From NCBI GenBank assembly GCA_002708985.1, contig PAPS01000009.1, positions 1-64,000 of the forward strand: 64,000 bases of DNA, given 5' to 3'. Both the position numbers and the translations under genes were made by a program. Below the pieces are notes generated by a model, which was given only the letters and a program-made list of their open reading frames with translations, had not been told where the DNA came from and searched no databases. This document shows positions 8,436 to 17,887 of the stretch, in pieces. The stretch's first letter is position 1. Each line of letters begins with the position of its first letter. The stretch is from Saprospirales bacterium (GTDB lineage: Bacteria > Bacteroidota > Bacteroidia > Chitinophagales > UBA8649).

Positions 8436-9586
8436 AAAACTTGATAAGGTTTTTTTTAGGCCTAACCTTTAGTTCGTTTCTTTTTTCAGCATCAGCCCAA
8501 ACCGATATCGATACTATAGTCTATGATGGACTTAATCGTCTGTATGAATTTTATGTTCCTGCCTCCTATGACGGCTCAGAGGAAATTCCATTGGTGTTTA
8601 ACATGCATGGCCGAGGCAGTAATTCCTATCAACAGCGAGTTTATTCTCAAATGGATGGGGTCGCGGATCTCAATAATTTCATAGTAGTCTACCCTAACGC
8701 GGAATTCATTAACAATCTTCGTCAGTGGAATCTGACCTACAATGTTAGTCCTCCAGGCGTTACTCCAGTTATCCCAGATGATGTGGGCTTTGTAGATAGC
8801 TTAATTGACTTCTTTGTCGCAAACTATGCTATTGATACCAACCGAATCTATACATGTGGTATGAGTGCTGGGGGCTTTGTGAGCTACTTTCTTTCTTGCG
8901 CGCTTGGTGAGCGATTTGCGGCAATGGCTTCCATTACAGGTTTACCGCCCTTTTCTGTCTTAGATTCTTGCCCTTCAGCACGCACTGTGCCTGTCATGCA
9001 AGTTCACGGGACGGCAGATTCTACTGTTCTATACTTCCCTTTTCCTGGTTATATCGGTGTCGAGGGTGCTGTAGAATTGATAAAAGACCGTAATGGTTGT
9101 GATGTTCAGGCGAACTACAGAGACTACGGTGATATTGACAATGATAGCGTTTCAGCTGAACGCTTTATCTATCCAAACTGCCTTGATAATGGAGAATTAT
9201 GGTTTTACAAATTGACCAATGCGACGCATACATGGCCAGGAACGCCTATTGCTTTTCCAGGAGATGGTATAAGCTATGAGATTGATGGTTCTACGGAGAT
9301 TTGGAGGTTTTTCGAACGCTTCAGCAAAGACCCGTCGTTTGTCTACGCTCCCACAGATGTTTCTGTCTTAGATGCTTCATTTCAGGCATTCCCGAATCCA
9401 GCAATGGAGCGTGTTTTTGTTCCAAGGCTTTTGGAAGGATCAGTTTACCAAGTCTTCAGTCAAGATGGTCGGTTGATGCTTGAGTCGTCAGCACCTCACG
9501 GCTATCTTGAAGTAATAGAACTTCCTGAGGGCATGTACTATGTCTCAGGGGAAGGGTATACCTTTAGAGTATCGATACAGCATTAA
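8432..9586 (+). CDS. PHB depolymerase/feruloyl-esterase-like alpha/beta hydrolase with T9SS type A sorting domain
   Basis: Signal peptide; YVPASYDGSEEIPLVFNMHGRGSN, nucleophile elbow CGMSAGGF, ATHTWPG; C-terminal FPNPAMERVFVPRL... sorting domain. Confidence 0.9.
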   Translation: MKNLIRFFLGLTFSSFLFSASAQTDIDTIVYDGLNRLYEFYVPASYDGSEEIPLVFNMHGRGSNSYQQRVYSQMDGVADLNNFIVVYPNAEFINNLRQWNLTYNVSPPGVTPVIPDDVGFVDSLIDFFVANYAIDTNRIYTCGMSAGGFVSYFLSCALGERFAAMASITGLPPFSVLDSCPSARTVPVMQVHGTADSTVLYFPFPGYIGVEGAVELIKDRNGCDVQANYRDYGDIDNDSVSAERFIYPNCLDNGELWFYKLTNATHTWPGTPIAFPGDGISYEIDGSTEIWRFFERFSKDPSFVYAPTDVSVLDASFQAFPNPAMERVFVPRLLEGSVYQVFSQDGRLMLESSAPHGYLEVIELPEGMYYVSGEGYTFRVSIQH

Positions 9587-10623
9587 CTGATATAATCATT
9601 GTCGGGCACGGGATTGCAGGCTGCAATCTTGCTCACCTTGCCGAAAGGAGGGGTCTTTCTTTTTGTGTCGTCGACGATGGGGGCTATAGCACATCTAAAG
9701 TTGCTGTTGGCATGATTAACCCGATAACAGGTCGAAAGTATGTCAAAACATGGCAAGCGGATACCTTGTGGCCTTTTTTAGAAGACCATTATTCCTTACT
9801 TGAAAAAGAACTCAGCGAGCCAATTATCCATGCACATCCGCTATTTAAAGTCCTTCCAGATATTGATTCTTTAAACACATGGCAAATGCGTCTAGGGGAT
9901 GCAGCGTATCATAAATATCTACAAGACAAACAACCATCTCGTCTAAAAGGAATCAATCTTGTGCAACCCCACGGGGGCTTTTATATCAATAAGGCCTATC
10001 GCGTGGACGGGCCAGCCCTTCTTGACGCCTCGTTACGGCGCTGGGTATCCAAGGGATATTATTACAAGGGAGTATTTGATTTTTCAAATCTCTCCTATGA
10101 CAAGGATTCTTTTCGATATCGATCGCTACGTGCTAAGCATATTGTCTTTTGCCAAGGGCATACTATTGCCGCTAATCCATTTTTCCCTGATATCCCCGTG
10201 AGAGCCAATAAGGGTGAAGCCCTAATTATTGAGAGTAAATCCCTTCCAAAGGATGTAATTATTGGCCACCAAGTAAACATCGTTCCCTTGGACAATGATA
10301 GATATTGGGTAGGGTCTACCTATGCTTGGGAGGATGAAACAATAGATCCAACTGCTGTGGGAAAAGAAGGCCTATTAAATCGCCTGAATAAAAGCTTTCA
10401 AGGAGAATATCGTGTCTTAGATCATCTTGCCGGATTACGACCATCTTCCAAAGACCGACGTCCAATAATAGGCCGTAGTCCAAAGATCTCTCAGGTTGCA
10501 TGCCTCGCTGGAATGGGCACCAAAGGGTATTCACTTAGTCCTTATTTTGCAGATATGTTGCTTGATGCACTGTTTAATCAAAAAGATATCCTTCCTGAAG
10601 TAAACCTAACCCGCTTTGCTTAG
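9571..10623 (+). CDS. FAD-dependent oxidoreductase (DAO family); start codon unresolved and apparently non-canonical
   Basis: In-frame reading upstream of the ATG at 9712 gives DTALTDIIIVGHGIAGCNLAHLAERRGLSFCVVDDGGYSTSKVAVGMINPITGRKY with a GxGxxG motif. The frame is open back to the TAG at 9565 with no ATG/GTG/TTG in between. C-terminal GLRPSSKDRRPIIGRSP and GMGTKGYSLSP fit DAO. Confidence 0.8.
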   Translation: MDTALTDIIIVGHGIAGCNLAHLAERRGLSFCVVDDGGYSTSKVAVGMINPITGRKYVKTWQADTLWPFLEDHYSLLEKELSEPIIHAHPLFKVLPDIDSLNTWQMRLGDAAYHKYLQDKQPSRLKGINLVQPHGGFYINKAYRVDGPALLDASLRRWVSKGYYYKGVFDFSNLSYDKDSFRYRSLRAKHIVFCQGHTIAANPFFPDIPVRANKGEALIIESKSLPKDVIIGHQVNIVPLDNDRYWVGSTYAWEDETIDPTAVGKEGLLNRLNKSFQGEYRVLDHLAGLRPSSKDRRPIIGRSPKISQVACLAGMGTKGYSLSPYFADMLLDALFNQKDILPEVNLTRFA

Positions 10624-11308
10624 CTATCCAGAGATCTTATACAGTGATAACCACTTATTGGTTGTAAATAAGCCTCCTACAATGCTTGTGCAAGGTGATG
10701 CTACGGGAGATGTGACCTTGCTCGATTGGACAAAGGAGTATATCAAAAAAGAAAAAAATAAGCCCGGTGAGGTCTTCGTAGGCTTAGTTCATCGACTTGA
10801 TAGGGTGACTAGCGGCGTAATCGTTTTAGCAAGAACAAGCAAAGCACTGACGAGACTAAATGCTGCATTTAAAGAACGTCAAATCCAAAAGACGTATTGG
10901 GCGGTGGTCCAAGAGCGACCTAAGGATTTAGAGGGTAGGCTTGTCCATCATCTTATCAAAGATTCAAAGGCCAATAAATCAAGGCCCTGCAAAGCAGGCC
11001 GATCAAAAGCTAAAGAGGCCATACTGAGGTATTCCTTGAAGCGTAGTTTAGAGCGCTATCATCTCCTCGAAGTTCATCCTGTTACTGGCCGGCACCATCA
11101 AATTCGTTGCCAATTATCGGCTATAGGTTGTCCTATCAAAGGTGATATAAAGTATGGCTTTCCAAGGCCTAATGAGGACAAATCCATTCACCTTCATGCC
11201 CGTTCCCTGCGTTTTCCGCATCCTACCAACAAAGAAGCCATCTTTGTCGAAGCCTTGCCTCCTATGGGTGACCGAATATGGAAGCTCCTCTCAGACCATC
11301 TTGCTTGA
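10616..11308 (+). CDS. RluA family pseudouridine synthase
   Basis: YSDNHLLVVNKPPTMLVQGD...GLVHRLDRVTSGVIVLARTSKA...VTGRHHQIRCQLSAIGCPIKGD. TTG start overlapping the preceding stop. Confidence 0.93.
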   Translation: MLSYPEILYSDNHLLVVNKPPTMLVQGDATGDVTLLDWTKEYIKKEKNKPGEVFVGLVHRLDRVTSGVIVLARTSKALTRLNAAFKERQIQKTYWAVVQERPKDLEGRLVHHLIKDSKANKSRPCKAGRSKAKEAILRYSLKRSLERYHLLEVHPVTGRHHQIRCQLSAIGCPIKGDIKYGFPRPNEDKSIHLHARSLRFPHPTNKEAIFVEALPPMGDRIWKLLSDHLA

Positions 11309-11339
11309 TTAGGTTGTCTTCCGTAGTTTTAATAAAGTC

Positions 11340-12005
11340 ATGATTTCCACTCAACAGGCCATTGATCATTTGCGTCCCTACCTCACCGATAATCGATGGG
11401 ATTTAATGCATGATATTTTGCGTCAACGCACAAGGTTCCTAACGGTGATTACCGAAGAACTCTACAGGGAGCATAATGCCAATGCCTTGCTTCGAAGTTG
11501 TGAGTGCTTTGGGCTTCAGGAGATGCATGTGGTGGATAATATTAATGAGTTTGCGATTCACCGCGATATGAGTCGAGGAGCTGCAAAGTGGGTAGAGATC
11601 AATAAGCATACGAATGTTCGGCAATGTATTAAGGGCCTAAGAAACCGGGGCTATCGCATTGCTGCAGCGCATCCCGAGGCTGATTATACACCACAAACAC
11701 TTCCTCTCGATCGCCCTTTAGCTATTATGCTTGGCACAGAATGGCATGGTTTATCTGAAACAGCATTTGAACTTGCAGACACAAGGGTAAAGATTCCTAT
11801 GTATGGATTTACAGAAAGCCTTAATGTTTCTGTTTCCTGTGCGGTATTGCTTCAACAGCTAAACCACCGACTCCGTAGTCAAAATCCTTCCTTATGGCAA
11901 TTAACTTCTGAGGATTTTTTAGATATCCTTCTCGATTGGACAAAGAAATCGGTAAAGCATAGCGGTCCTTTGTTAAAGGAATTAGCTAAGGAAGAAGCAT
12001 CCTAA
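11340..12005 (+). CDS. trmH: TrmH-like tRNA (guanosine-2'-O-)-methyltransferase (SpoU family)
   Basis: RTRFLTVITEELYREHNANALLRSCECFGLQEMHVV...LAIMLGTEWHGLSE...IPMYGFTESLNVSVSCAVLL SPOUT motifs. Confidence 0.9.
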   Translation: MISTQQAIDHLRPYLTDNRWDLMHDILRQRTRFLTVITEELYREHNANALLRSCECFGLQEMHVVDNINEFAIHRDMSRGAAKWVEINKHTNVRQCIKGLRNRGYRIAAAHPEADYTPQTLPLDRPLAIMLGTEWHGLSETAFELADTRVKIPMYGFTESLNVSVSCAVLLQQLNHRLRSQNPSLWQLTSEDFLDILLDWTKKSVKHSGPLLKELAKEEAS

Positions 12006-12777
12006 ATTCTGCATAGGTCCTTCCATCGACCAAGGGCTCAACGACTTCTGTTTCACAATTTTCAATGCTTGCTTCTTCTTGGATATTTTCTACTCGATTT
12101 TCAGGATTAGGGTGAGTACTCAGAAACTGAGGGGGATTAGGACTTCCCTCATCGATTATTTTTTGGAAAAAATTGGCTGCACCATCCGCGTTAAAAGGCG
12201 TTTCACATAGATATCGCACCGAGGCATTATCGGCATCGGTTTCATCCGAGCGACTGAAACTAAGGGCCCATAAAGAGCTTGCGATCTGAGCTAATGTTCC
12301 AGGATCCCCTCCTGTTAATATCTCAAAAAGAAGTTGAATACCAAATTGTTTTTGTATTTGACGGCTCGAATGCCGATTATCTGCATGGGCTATTTCATGC
12401 CCAAGAACACCTGCAAGGGATGAAGCGTCGTCAAGGTAGTGAATGAGCCCAGTATAGATATATATGAATCCACCAGGGGTAGCAAAAGCATTGAGCACTT
12501 CATCATCATATACTATATGCAATTCCCAGGGGAATTCCTCTCTATAGCGTACCTCACCTGTCTCTAAAATCATTTCCTTCATGGTGTTTAGGTATGCATA
12601 GGCTTCGGTGTATTGAGTTTCTTCTAGAATGATGATGTTTGGATCAGCCTCAATTTCGGCGTCCACTTGTTGACCTAATTTGATGTCATCTTGTACAGAG
12701 AACAAGAAAATACCTCCGGACTGACATCCCAACAAAAAAAACAATGCAGAAGCCGCAAGTGCATGATATATCTTCAT
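11986..12777 (-). CDS. M48 family metalloprotease (lipoprotein)
   Basis: VLGHEIAHADNRHSSRQ (HExxH), SFSRSDETDADNASVRYL, lipobox LLGC. Start set at 12777 (MKIYHALAASALFFLLGC) rather than the ORF-track start at 12918, which runs into the neighbouring gene. Confidence 0.9.
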   Translation of the reverse strand: MKIYHALAASALFFLLGCQSGGIFLFSVQDDIKLGQQVDAEIEADPNIIILEETQYTEAYAYLNTMKEMILETGEVRYREEFPWELHIVYDDEVLNAFATPGGFIYIYTGLIHYLDDASSLAGVLGHEIAHADNRHSSRQIQKQFGIQLLFEILTGGDPGTLAQIASSLWALSFSRSDETDADNASVRYLCETPFNADGAANFFQKIIDEGSPNPPQFLSTHPNPENRVENIQEEASIENCETEVVEPLVDGRTYAEFRMLLP

Positions 12778-12787
12778 GTTGTGTTTT

Positions 12788-13381
12788 TTAGAGATAGGCA
12801 GTTTGCCAAGTTTTACCAAATACAATTTCGCTAAGCGGCTTTCTTGTTCGAGGCGCTCCCTCCTCTTCATGGAAGGATTCAGGGATTTGTTGGAGTTCAC
12901 CATGATGGCCACAAACAAATCCGCAAACTATATTGTGCTTTTCAGGTACATTGAATGCCTTGCGAATCTCGTCACGATGAATTCCACCAAAGAGATGGCA
13001 TCGAAGCCCGAGATGTTCTGCTTGAACCACTAAGAAGCCCGCAGCAATGCCCGCTTCAAAGGTAGCTGCGTAATTATGTTCTCCAGAGGTGGGTGACGTT
13101 TCGTCGGCAATAATAAAACCTAGTAAAGGAGCAGATTGCGTCCACTGTTTATTCCATGCACCCACGCATGAGAAGGCCTTATCATAATGCTCGTCGCCTT
13201 GTTGAGCTACAATAAAACGCCATGGTTGATCATTGTATCCAGACATTGCCCATCGAGCGGCTTCAAACATTGAAACGATCTCCTCCTTAGTCAATGGTCT
13301 GCTATCAAAGGCCCGGGGGCTCCATCGTTTTTGAAGGGCTTCCTGAATGGGGAATGTCGTGATGGCTGGTTTATCTTGCAT
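12788..13381 (-). CDS. Nitroreductase family protein
   Basis: KRWSPRAFDSRPLTKEEIVSMFEAARWAMSGYNDQPWRFIVA..., FMN-binding nitroreductase N-terminus. Confidence 0.92.
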   Translation of the reverse strand: MQDKPAITTFPIQEALQKRWSPRAFDSRPLTKEEIVSMFEAARWAMSGYNDQPWRFIVAQQGDEHYDKAFSCVGAWNKQWTQSAPLLGFIIADETSPTSGEHNYAATFEAGIAAGFLVVQAEHLGLRCHLFGGIHRDEIRKAFNVPEKHNIVCGFVCGHHGELQQIPESFHEEEGAPRTRKPLSEIVFGKTWQTAYL

Positions 13382-13382
13382 A

Positions 13383-14207
13383 TTACTGGAGGCTAATCAT
13401 TTGGAGGTAAGAAGAAGACCTAGCTTCAACGTTTAGGATATATATGCCTGCTGAGATTGACGATGCATCCAAAGTTGTCGAACGACCAGGCGTAAGCATT
13501 GTTTTAGGAATACATTGCGCTCCGTTCACGCTAAGTAGGCGTGCTGTGATGGGATAAGACGCTGTATAGTCTACATTAAGCTGAATTTGATTACCAAGAA
13601 CGGCTATTGACACTGCATCTTCAATTGCTTGCCTATCAATGGAGGTCGCTTCAGACGGATAAATTTTTAGTACGTAAGGCCGGATGATGTCTCCTGAGAT
13701 TTGACCATTATTATTTGCATCATTTACGCTCGCGTAAAAGGTTACTTCTCCATTGACTCCATTGGGTGCCCAAGTAAAGTCCCAAGCCGTAGCGGCATTG
13801 CTGTTATGGGCCAAATACGTGCGATTACTTAGGGTGTATAATTGAGCATTGCCATCAATCGTGCTCAAGGCACCCGCCATATTATTGTTTTCATCTAATG
13901 CAGTTAGCGAAAATCCACCCCGACTGCTTGCGGGGTTGTCAATGGAAAGTCTCATCGCATAAGTGATTGAATTATCATATTTAAAACTAGCAGTGAGTGG
14001 GTTACCGTTAATGGTAACACGGATGTTTTCATTGAGCGGAGCGAGCGGACTGGAATTATGGCAACTGACACAAGTACTAATATCCCCCGGGGCACCTGTT
14101 CTGCCTGGTTTTCCTGCCGTATTAGATATTCCTGTTGGAAGGCCGACCCATGAAAAACATGCGAAAAAAAGGGAGAGAAGAATCAATCGATTCATAAGAG
14201 ACGACAT
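13383..14207 (-). CDS. Choice-of-anchor V domain protein with T9SS C-terminal sorting domain and a CxxCH motif
   Basis: Signal peptide; GKPGRTGAPGDISTCVSCHNSSPLAP; beta-sandwich; C-terminal ...SSISAGIYILNVEARSSSYLQMISLQ. Confidence 0.75.
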   Translation of the reverse strand: MSSLMNRLILLSLFFACFSWVGLPTGISNTAGKPGRTGAPGDISTCVSCHNSSPLAPLNENIRVTINGNPLTASFKYDNSITYAMRLSIDNPASSRGGFSLTALDENNNMAGALSTIDGNAQLYTLSNRTYLAHNSNAATAWDFTWAPNGVNGEVTFYASVNDANNNGQISGDIIRPYVLKIYPSEATSIDRQAIEDAVSIAVLGNQIQLNVDYTASYPITARLLSVNGAQCIPKTMLTPGRSTTLDASSISAGIYILNVEARSSSYLQMISLQ

Positions 14208-14216
14208 TCCCTTAAG

Positions 14217-14684
14217 TTAAGAAGCTTCTGTCAATTTTAAGATCTGTTCGGTAGCTTCTTTGTTTTTAACCTTTCGTATGACATGTTCTATTTTGCCTTC
14301 TTCATCAATTACAAAAGTAGTGCGTATCGTTCCGTAATACTCTTTGCCGTACATCTTTTTTATTCCCCAAGTTCCGTAGGCTTCGTGCACCGACTTGTCG
14401 GTATCGGCTATCAGCGGAAATGGCAGGTCATACTTGGCAATAAATTTTTGATGGGAGGCTTCACCTTGAATACTTGCCCCAAGAACAGCATACCCTTTAT
14501 CAAGGAGCATAGCATAATTGTCTCTAAAGTTACAGGACTCTGCCGTACAACCCGGCGTATCGTCTTTTGGGTAGAAATAGATAATTACTTTTTTCCCTTT
14601 GAAATCTTGAAGTCGGAGAGGATTGCCGTTTTGGTCAATTGATTCGAATAGGGGGGCAGAATCTCCTGCATTTAGGTGGCTCAT
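14217..14684 (-). CDS. bcp: Thioredoxin-dependent thiol peroxidase (BCP-type peroxiredoxin)
   Basis: KKVIIYFYPKDDTPGCTAESCNFRD catalytic motif. Confidence 0.95.
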   Translation of the reverse strand: MSHLNAGDSAPLFESIDQNGNPLRLQDFKGKKVIIYFYPKDDTPGCTAESCNFRDNYAMLLDKGYAVLGASIQGEASHQKFIAKYDLPFPLIADTDKSVHEAYGTWGIKKMYGKEYYGTIRTTFVIDEEGKIEHVIRKVKNKEATEQILKLTEAS

Positions 14685-14726
14685 AGTCTATCATTTATTA
14701 TCATAACAAGATTTGCTTTTGGAAGT

Positions 14727-15401
14727 TTAAAAATTAGGGATAATGGCTTTGTTTTTGTAAAAGTCGTCGATGATCTGAACCACTTCCTCGGTAGAGTCTG
14801 TTAGATGAAATAAATCCATGTCTCCAGGGGAAATGTTGCCCTCCTTAAGCATTACATTTTTCATCCATTCCAAGAGGCCCACCCAAAATGAGGTTCCGAC
14901 AAGGATGACAGGAACAGCCTTCATTTTTTTGGTTTGAATCAGTGTAACGGTCTCATAAAACTCATCTAGCGTTCCTACTCCACCAGGCATAAGTACAATG
15001 GCTTGGGCGTATTTCACAAGCATTACTTTACGAGCAAAGAAGTATCGAAAATTGATGAGTTTTTCATAATCAATGTATGGATTGGCTTCTTGTTCAAACG
15101 GTAATTCTATATTGAGACCCACGGATTTTCCTTTGGCTTCTCGTGCGCCTCGATTGCCAGCTTCCATAATACCTGGTCCTCCTCCAGTAATGATTCCAAA
15201 GCCTTCAGCTACAAGGGCCTTTGAAATATCCATAGTTTGCTGATAATAGGCATTTTCTTCTTTGGTTCGAGCAGAACCAAAAATGGTAACGCAGGGTCCA
15301 ATTTTTTCTAATCGCTCAAAGCCCTCTACAAACTCAGCCATGATTTTAAACATTGACCAGGAAGATTCTGCTTGGTGTTCGTGCCATGATTTATTTTTCA
15401 T
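14727..15401 (-). CDS. LOG family Rossmann-fold protein (TIGR00730 type)
   Basis: VTIFGSARTKEENAYY...GIITGGGPGIMEAGNRGA...MPGGVGTLDEFYETVTLIQTKK (PGGxGTxxE). Confidence 0.93.
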   Translation of the reverse strand: MKNKSWHEHQAESSWSMFKIMAEFVEGFERLEKIGPCVTIFGSARTKEENAYYQQTMDISKALVAEGFGIITGGGPGIMEAGNRGAREAKGKSVGLNIELPFEQEANPYIDYEKLINFRYFFARKVMLVKYAQAIVLMPGGVGTLDEFYETVTLIQTKKMKAVPVILVGTSFWVGLLEWMKNVMLKEGNISPGDMDLFHLTDSTEEVVQIIDDFYKNKAIIPNF

Positions 15402-16827
15402 AGGAAAGATTTTTAGTGGAGGTAATAACGAGCAAACTATACATTATAGTGCCATTGATTCCTAAAAGGAGAAATCCAGGATTGAAATCGAGGTTTTGTG
15501 TGAGTAAGTGTTGGCACCAAATCGCAAGGCCAATAGTGAGCATACATAATATGGGAATGTAGATTGCTTTAACCTTTCGTTTCGCGCTCATTGCAAAGAG
15601 AAACAAGCCAAGTAATGGACCATAGGTGTATTGGGCTACTGTAAAGATTCGATTGATAATGCTTTCTCCATTTGGTGCATAATAAAAGCCTAAAATGATG
15701 GTAGCAAGGAGTAAGGCAAAGCTACCGTGAATCAATAATCTTTTTTTGGATGAAAAGGTCTTATCTTGAAGAATATCGACTTGAAAGCAGGTTGTCAATG
15801 AGGTTAGTGCTGAATCTGCACTTGAAAGGGCCGCAGCAATGAGGCCAAGCACAAACAATCCTCCTAACATTGCAGAAAAGTCTCCTGAAGAAAAAATAAC
15901 AGTTGGGAATAGATGGTCGGGTCGCTCAAATAGTAGGTTCGCTTCTTGAGCAAAGGTGCACAAATAATATCCTAGACTTAGGAATAAAAGATTGATAGGA
16001 ATGAGTAAAAGACTTAGGGCAATGATGTTCTTTTGACCACTTTTAGAGTCCTTGCAGGTAAGGTTTTTTTGCATCATATCTTGGTCTAAGCCTGTCATGC
16101 AAAAGGCAAGCAATGCTCCACCTAAAAATTGCTTTATAAAGTGGTTGTCATTGTTTCGAAATCCCTCAAAATCAAAAGTTGTTTGTCCAATTGATGCTAG
16201 TAGCCCCGAGAAATCCCCCAATTCGCGGATTAGTAAATACAGGGTTACACCCGCGCATAAAAGCATTACGCTGGTTTGTAGCGTGTCTGTATAGACCAAT
16301 GTCTTAACACCCCCTGTCGCTGTGTAGGCGAAGATTAACAGCAGGGTTATTATAACAGTCACTTCAATAGGAATATATAGTGGGCCCAAGACAAATTGCT
16401 GTAGTAACAGGATAACTAAAAAAAGGCGAAAGGCACTTCCAATAACTCGCGAAACCAAAAAACTCAATGCGCCAACAAGGCGTGCTTCCATACCCATGCT
16501 TGTCTCAAGGTATTGATAGATCGATACTACTTTTTGATAATAGAAGCGCGGAATAAGAATGAGAGCTATAAGAAGATAGCCCACCTGATAACCTAGGACC
16601 ATTTGCATATAGTAAAATCCTTTAGTCCCTACCAGACCAGGTACCGAAAGGAAGGTCACTCCCGATAAAGAGGCACCAATCATACCATAGGCCACTAAAA
16701 ACCATGGAGAGGATTTGTCCCCATCATAAAATGCCCTAGCCCCTCTTTTTTGGCTTACCCAATGGTTGGTTCCCAACAATACACCAAAGTATACTGCCGT
16801 AATAGCTAAGAGCACAGTGAGGCTCAT
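15391..16827 (-). CDS. Sodium:solute symporter (SSS family)
   Basis: Multi-TM; GASLSGVTFLSVPG..., TATGGVKTLVYTDTLQTSVML, ALSSADSALTSLTTCF. Start taken at 16827 (MSLTVLLAITAVYFG), a 4-nt overlap with galE. Confidence 0.9.
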   Translation of the reverse strand: MSLTVLLAITAVYFGVLLGTNHWVSQKRGARAFYDGDKSSPWFLVAYGMIGASLSGVTFLSVPGLVGTKGFYYMQMVLGYQVGYLLIALILIPRFYYQKVVSIYQYLETSMGMEARLVGALSFLVSRVIGSAFRLFLVILLLQQFVLGPLYIPIEVTVIITLLLIFAYTATGGVKTLVYTDTLQTSVMLLCAGVTLYLLIRELGDFSGLLASIGQTTFDFEGFRNNDNHFIKQFLGGALLAFCMTGLDQDMMQKNLTCKDSKSGQKNIIALSLLLIPINLLFLSLGYYLCTFAQEANLLFERPDHLFPTVIFSSGDFSAMLGGLFVLGLIAAALSSADSALTSLTTCFQVDILQDKTFSSKKRLLIHGSFALLLATIILGFYYAPNGESIINRIFTVAQYTYGPLLGLFLFAMSAKRKVKAIYIPILCMLTIGLAIWCQHLLTQNLDFNPGFLLLGINGTIMYSLLVITSTKNLSYEK

Positions 16828-17882
16828 AAATGGAAATTTTCTATGCTGTAGTCCTTGCCGAGAAAGGACTTGCCAGAGGCCATATTGACTTCCCATTGCC
16901 ACGCGGTCGACATCATATGTTCAACCGAAGGGTTGGGAGTCCACTGTAGTAATTTTGAAGCTTGATTCTTATCCGCATAGACTGCCACAACGTCGCCTTC
17001 TCTTCGAGGACCTATCATATAATCTAGCTTTCTTCCAGAAGCTTTTTCAAATGCTTGAATGGCTTCCAGTACACTCACCCCCTCGCCGCTGCCAAGATTT
17101 AAAACATGTACCCCTGTATTTTGCTCACGCGATAAGTTCAGCGCTAACGTATGGGCATGAGCGATATCCTCGACATGAATATAATCTCGGATGCATGTTC
17201 CATCCCGCGTATCGTAATCGCCACCAAAAATCGTTAGGTCGTCGTATCGTCCTGATGATTTTCCAGTGATTCTTGGAACAAGATTATTTGGCTTATCGTT
17301 GGGCACCTCGCCGATTATCCCACTTTGATGGGCTCCCACAGGATTGAAATATCGGAGAGATACCCAGGTGCTCTGAGAAAACGAAGCTACATCGCAAATC
17401 ATTTGCTCTCCAATTTGCTTGGTATAGGCATAAGGGCATTCTGCTTTACCTAGGGCGGTGTTTTCATTGACCGGCAGGGTCTTTATCTGGCCGTATACGG
17501 AGCAGGAGGACGAAAAGATAAAGGTGCCTATGTTCCGGAGCTGTACTTCAGCGAGGAGGTTGGCTGTAGATTGGATGTTGTTATGGTAATAAAGCAATGG
17601 CTTTGCAACGGATTCAGGAACGGATTTGAAAGCAGCAAAATGAATAATGCCATCGATATGACCTATATCGTCAAACGTTTTTGTTACAGCTTGAACATCG
17701 GTGAGATTAATCGTGTAATTTTTTACCTTTTTACCTGTTATGGCCTCTATTCCAAATAATACTCGTTTATCAGCGTTGCTGAAATTGTCAATGGAAACGA
17801 CATCAACACCATGTTTTAGTAAGTCAACGATGGTATGAGAGCCAATATAACCACAACCTCCTGTTACAAGAATACGGGCCAT
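16824..17882 (-). CDS. galE: UDP-glucose 4-epimerase
   Basis: MARILVTGGCGYIGSHTIVDLL...SSSCSVYGQ...YAYTKQIGEQM...RYFNPVGAH typical of GalE. Confidence 0.95.
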   Translation of the reverse strand: MARILVTGGCGYIGSHTIVDLLKHGVDVVSIDNFSNADKRVLFGIEAITGKKVKNYTINLTDVQAVTKTFDDIGHIDGIIHFAAFKSVPESVAKPLLYYHNNIQSTANLLAEVQLRNIGTFIFSSSCSVYGQIKTLPVNENTALGKAECPYAYTKQIGEQMICDVASFSQSTWVSLRYFNPVGAHQSGIIGEVPNDKPNNLVPRITGKSSGRYDDLTIFGGDYDTRDGTCIRDYIHVEDIAHAHTLALNLSREQNTGVHVLNLGSGEGVSVLEAIQAFEKASGRKLDYMIGPRREGDVVAVYADKNQASKLLQWTPNPSVEHMMSTAWQWEVNMASGKSFLGKDYSIENFHL

Positions 17883-17887
17883 ACAAG

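Noticed and set aside
12776-13033. 85-aa + strand ORF across the M48/nitroreductase junction
   Set aside because: Antisense to the nitroreductase C-terminus and M48 N-terminus; no recognisable domain.
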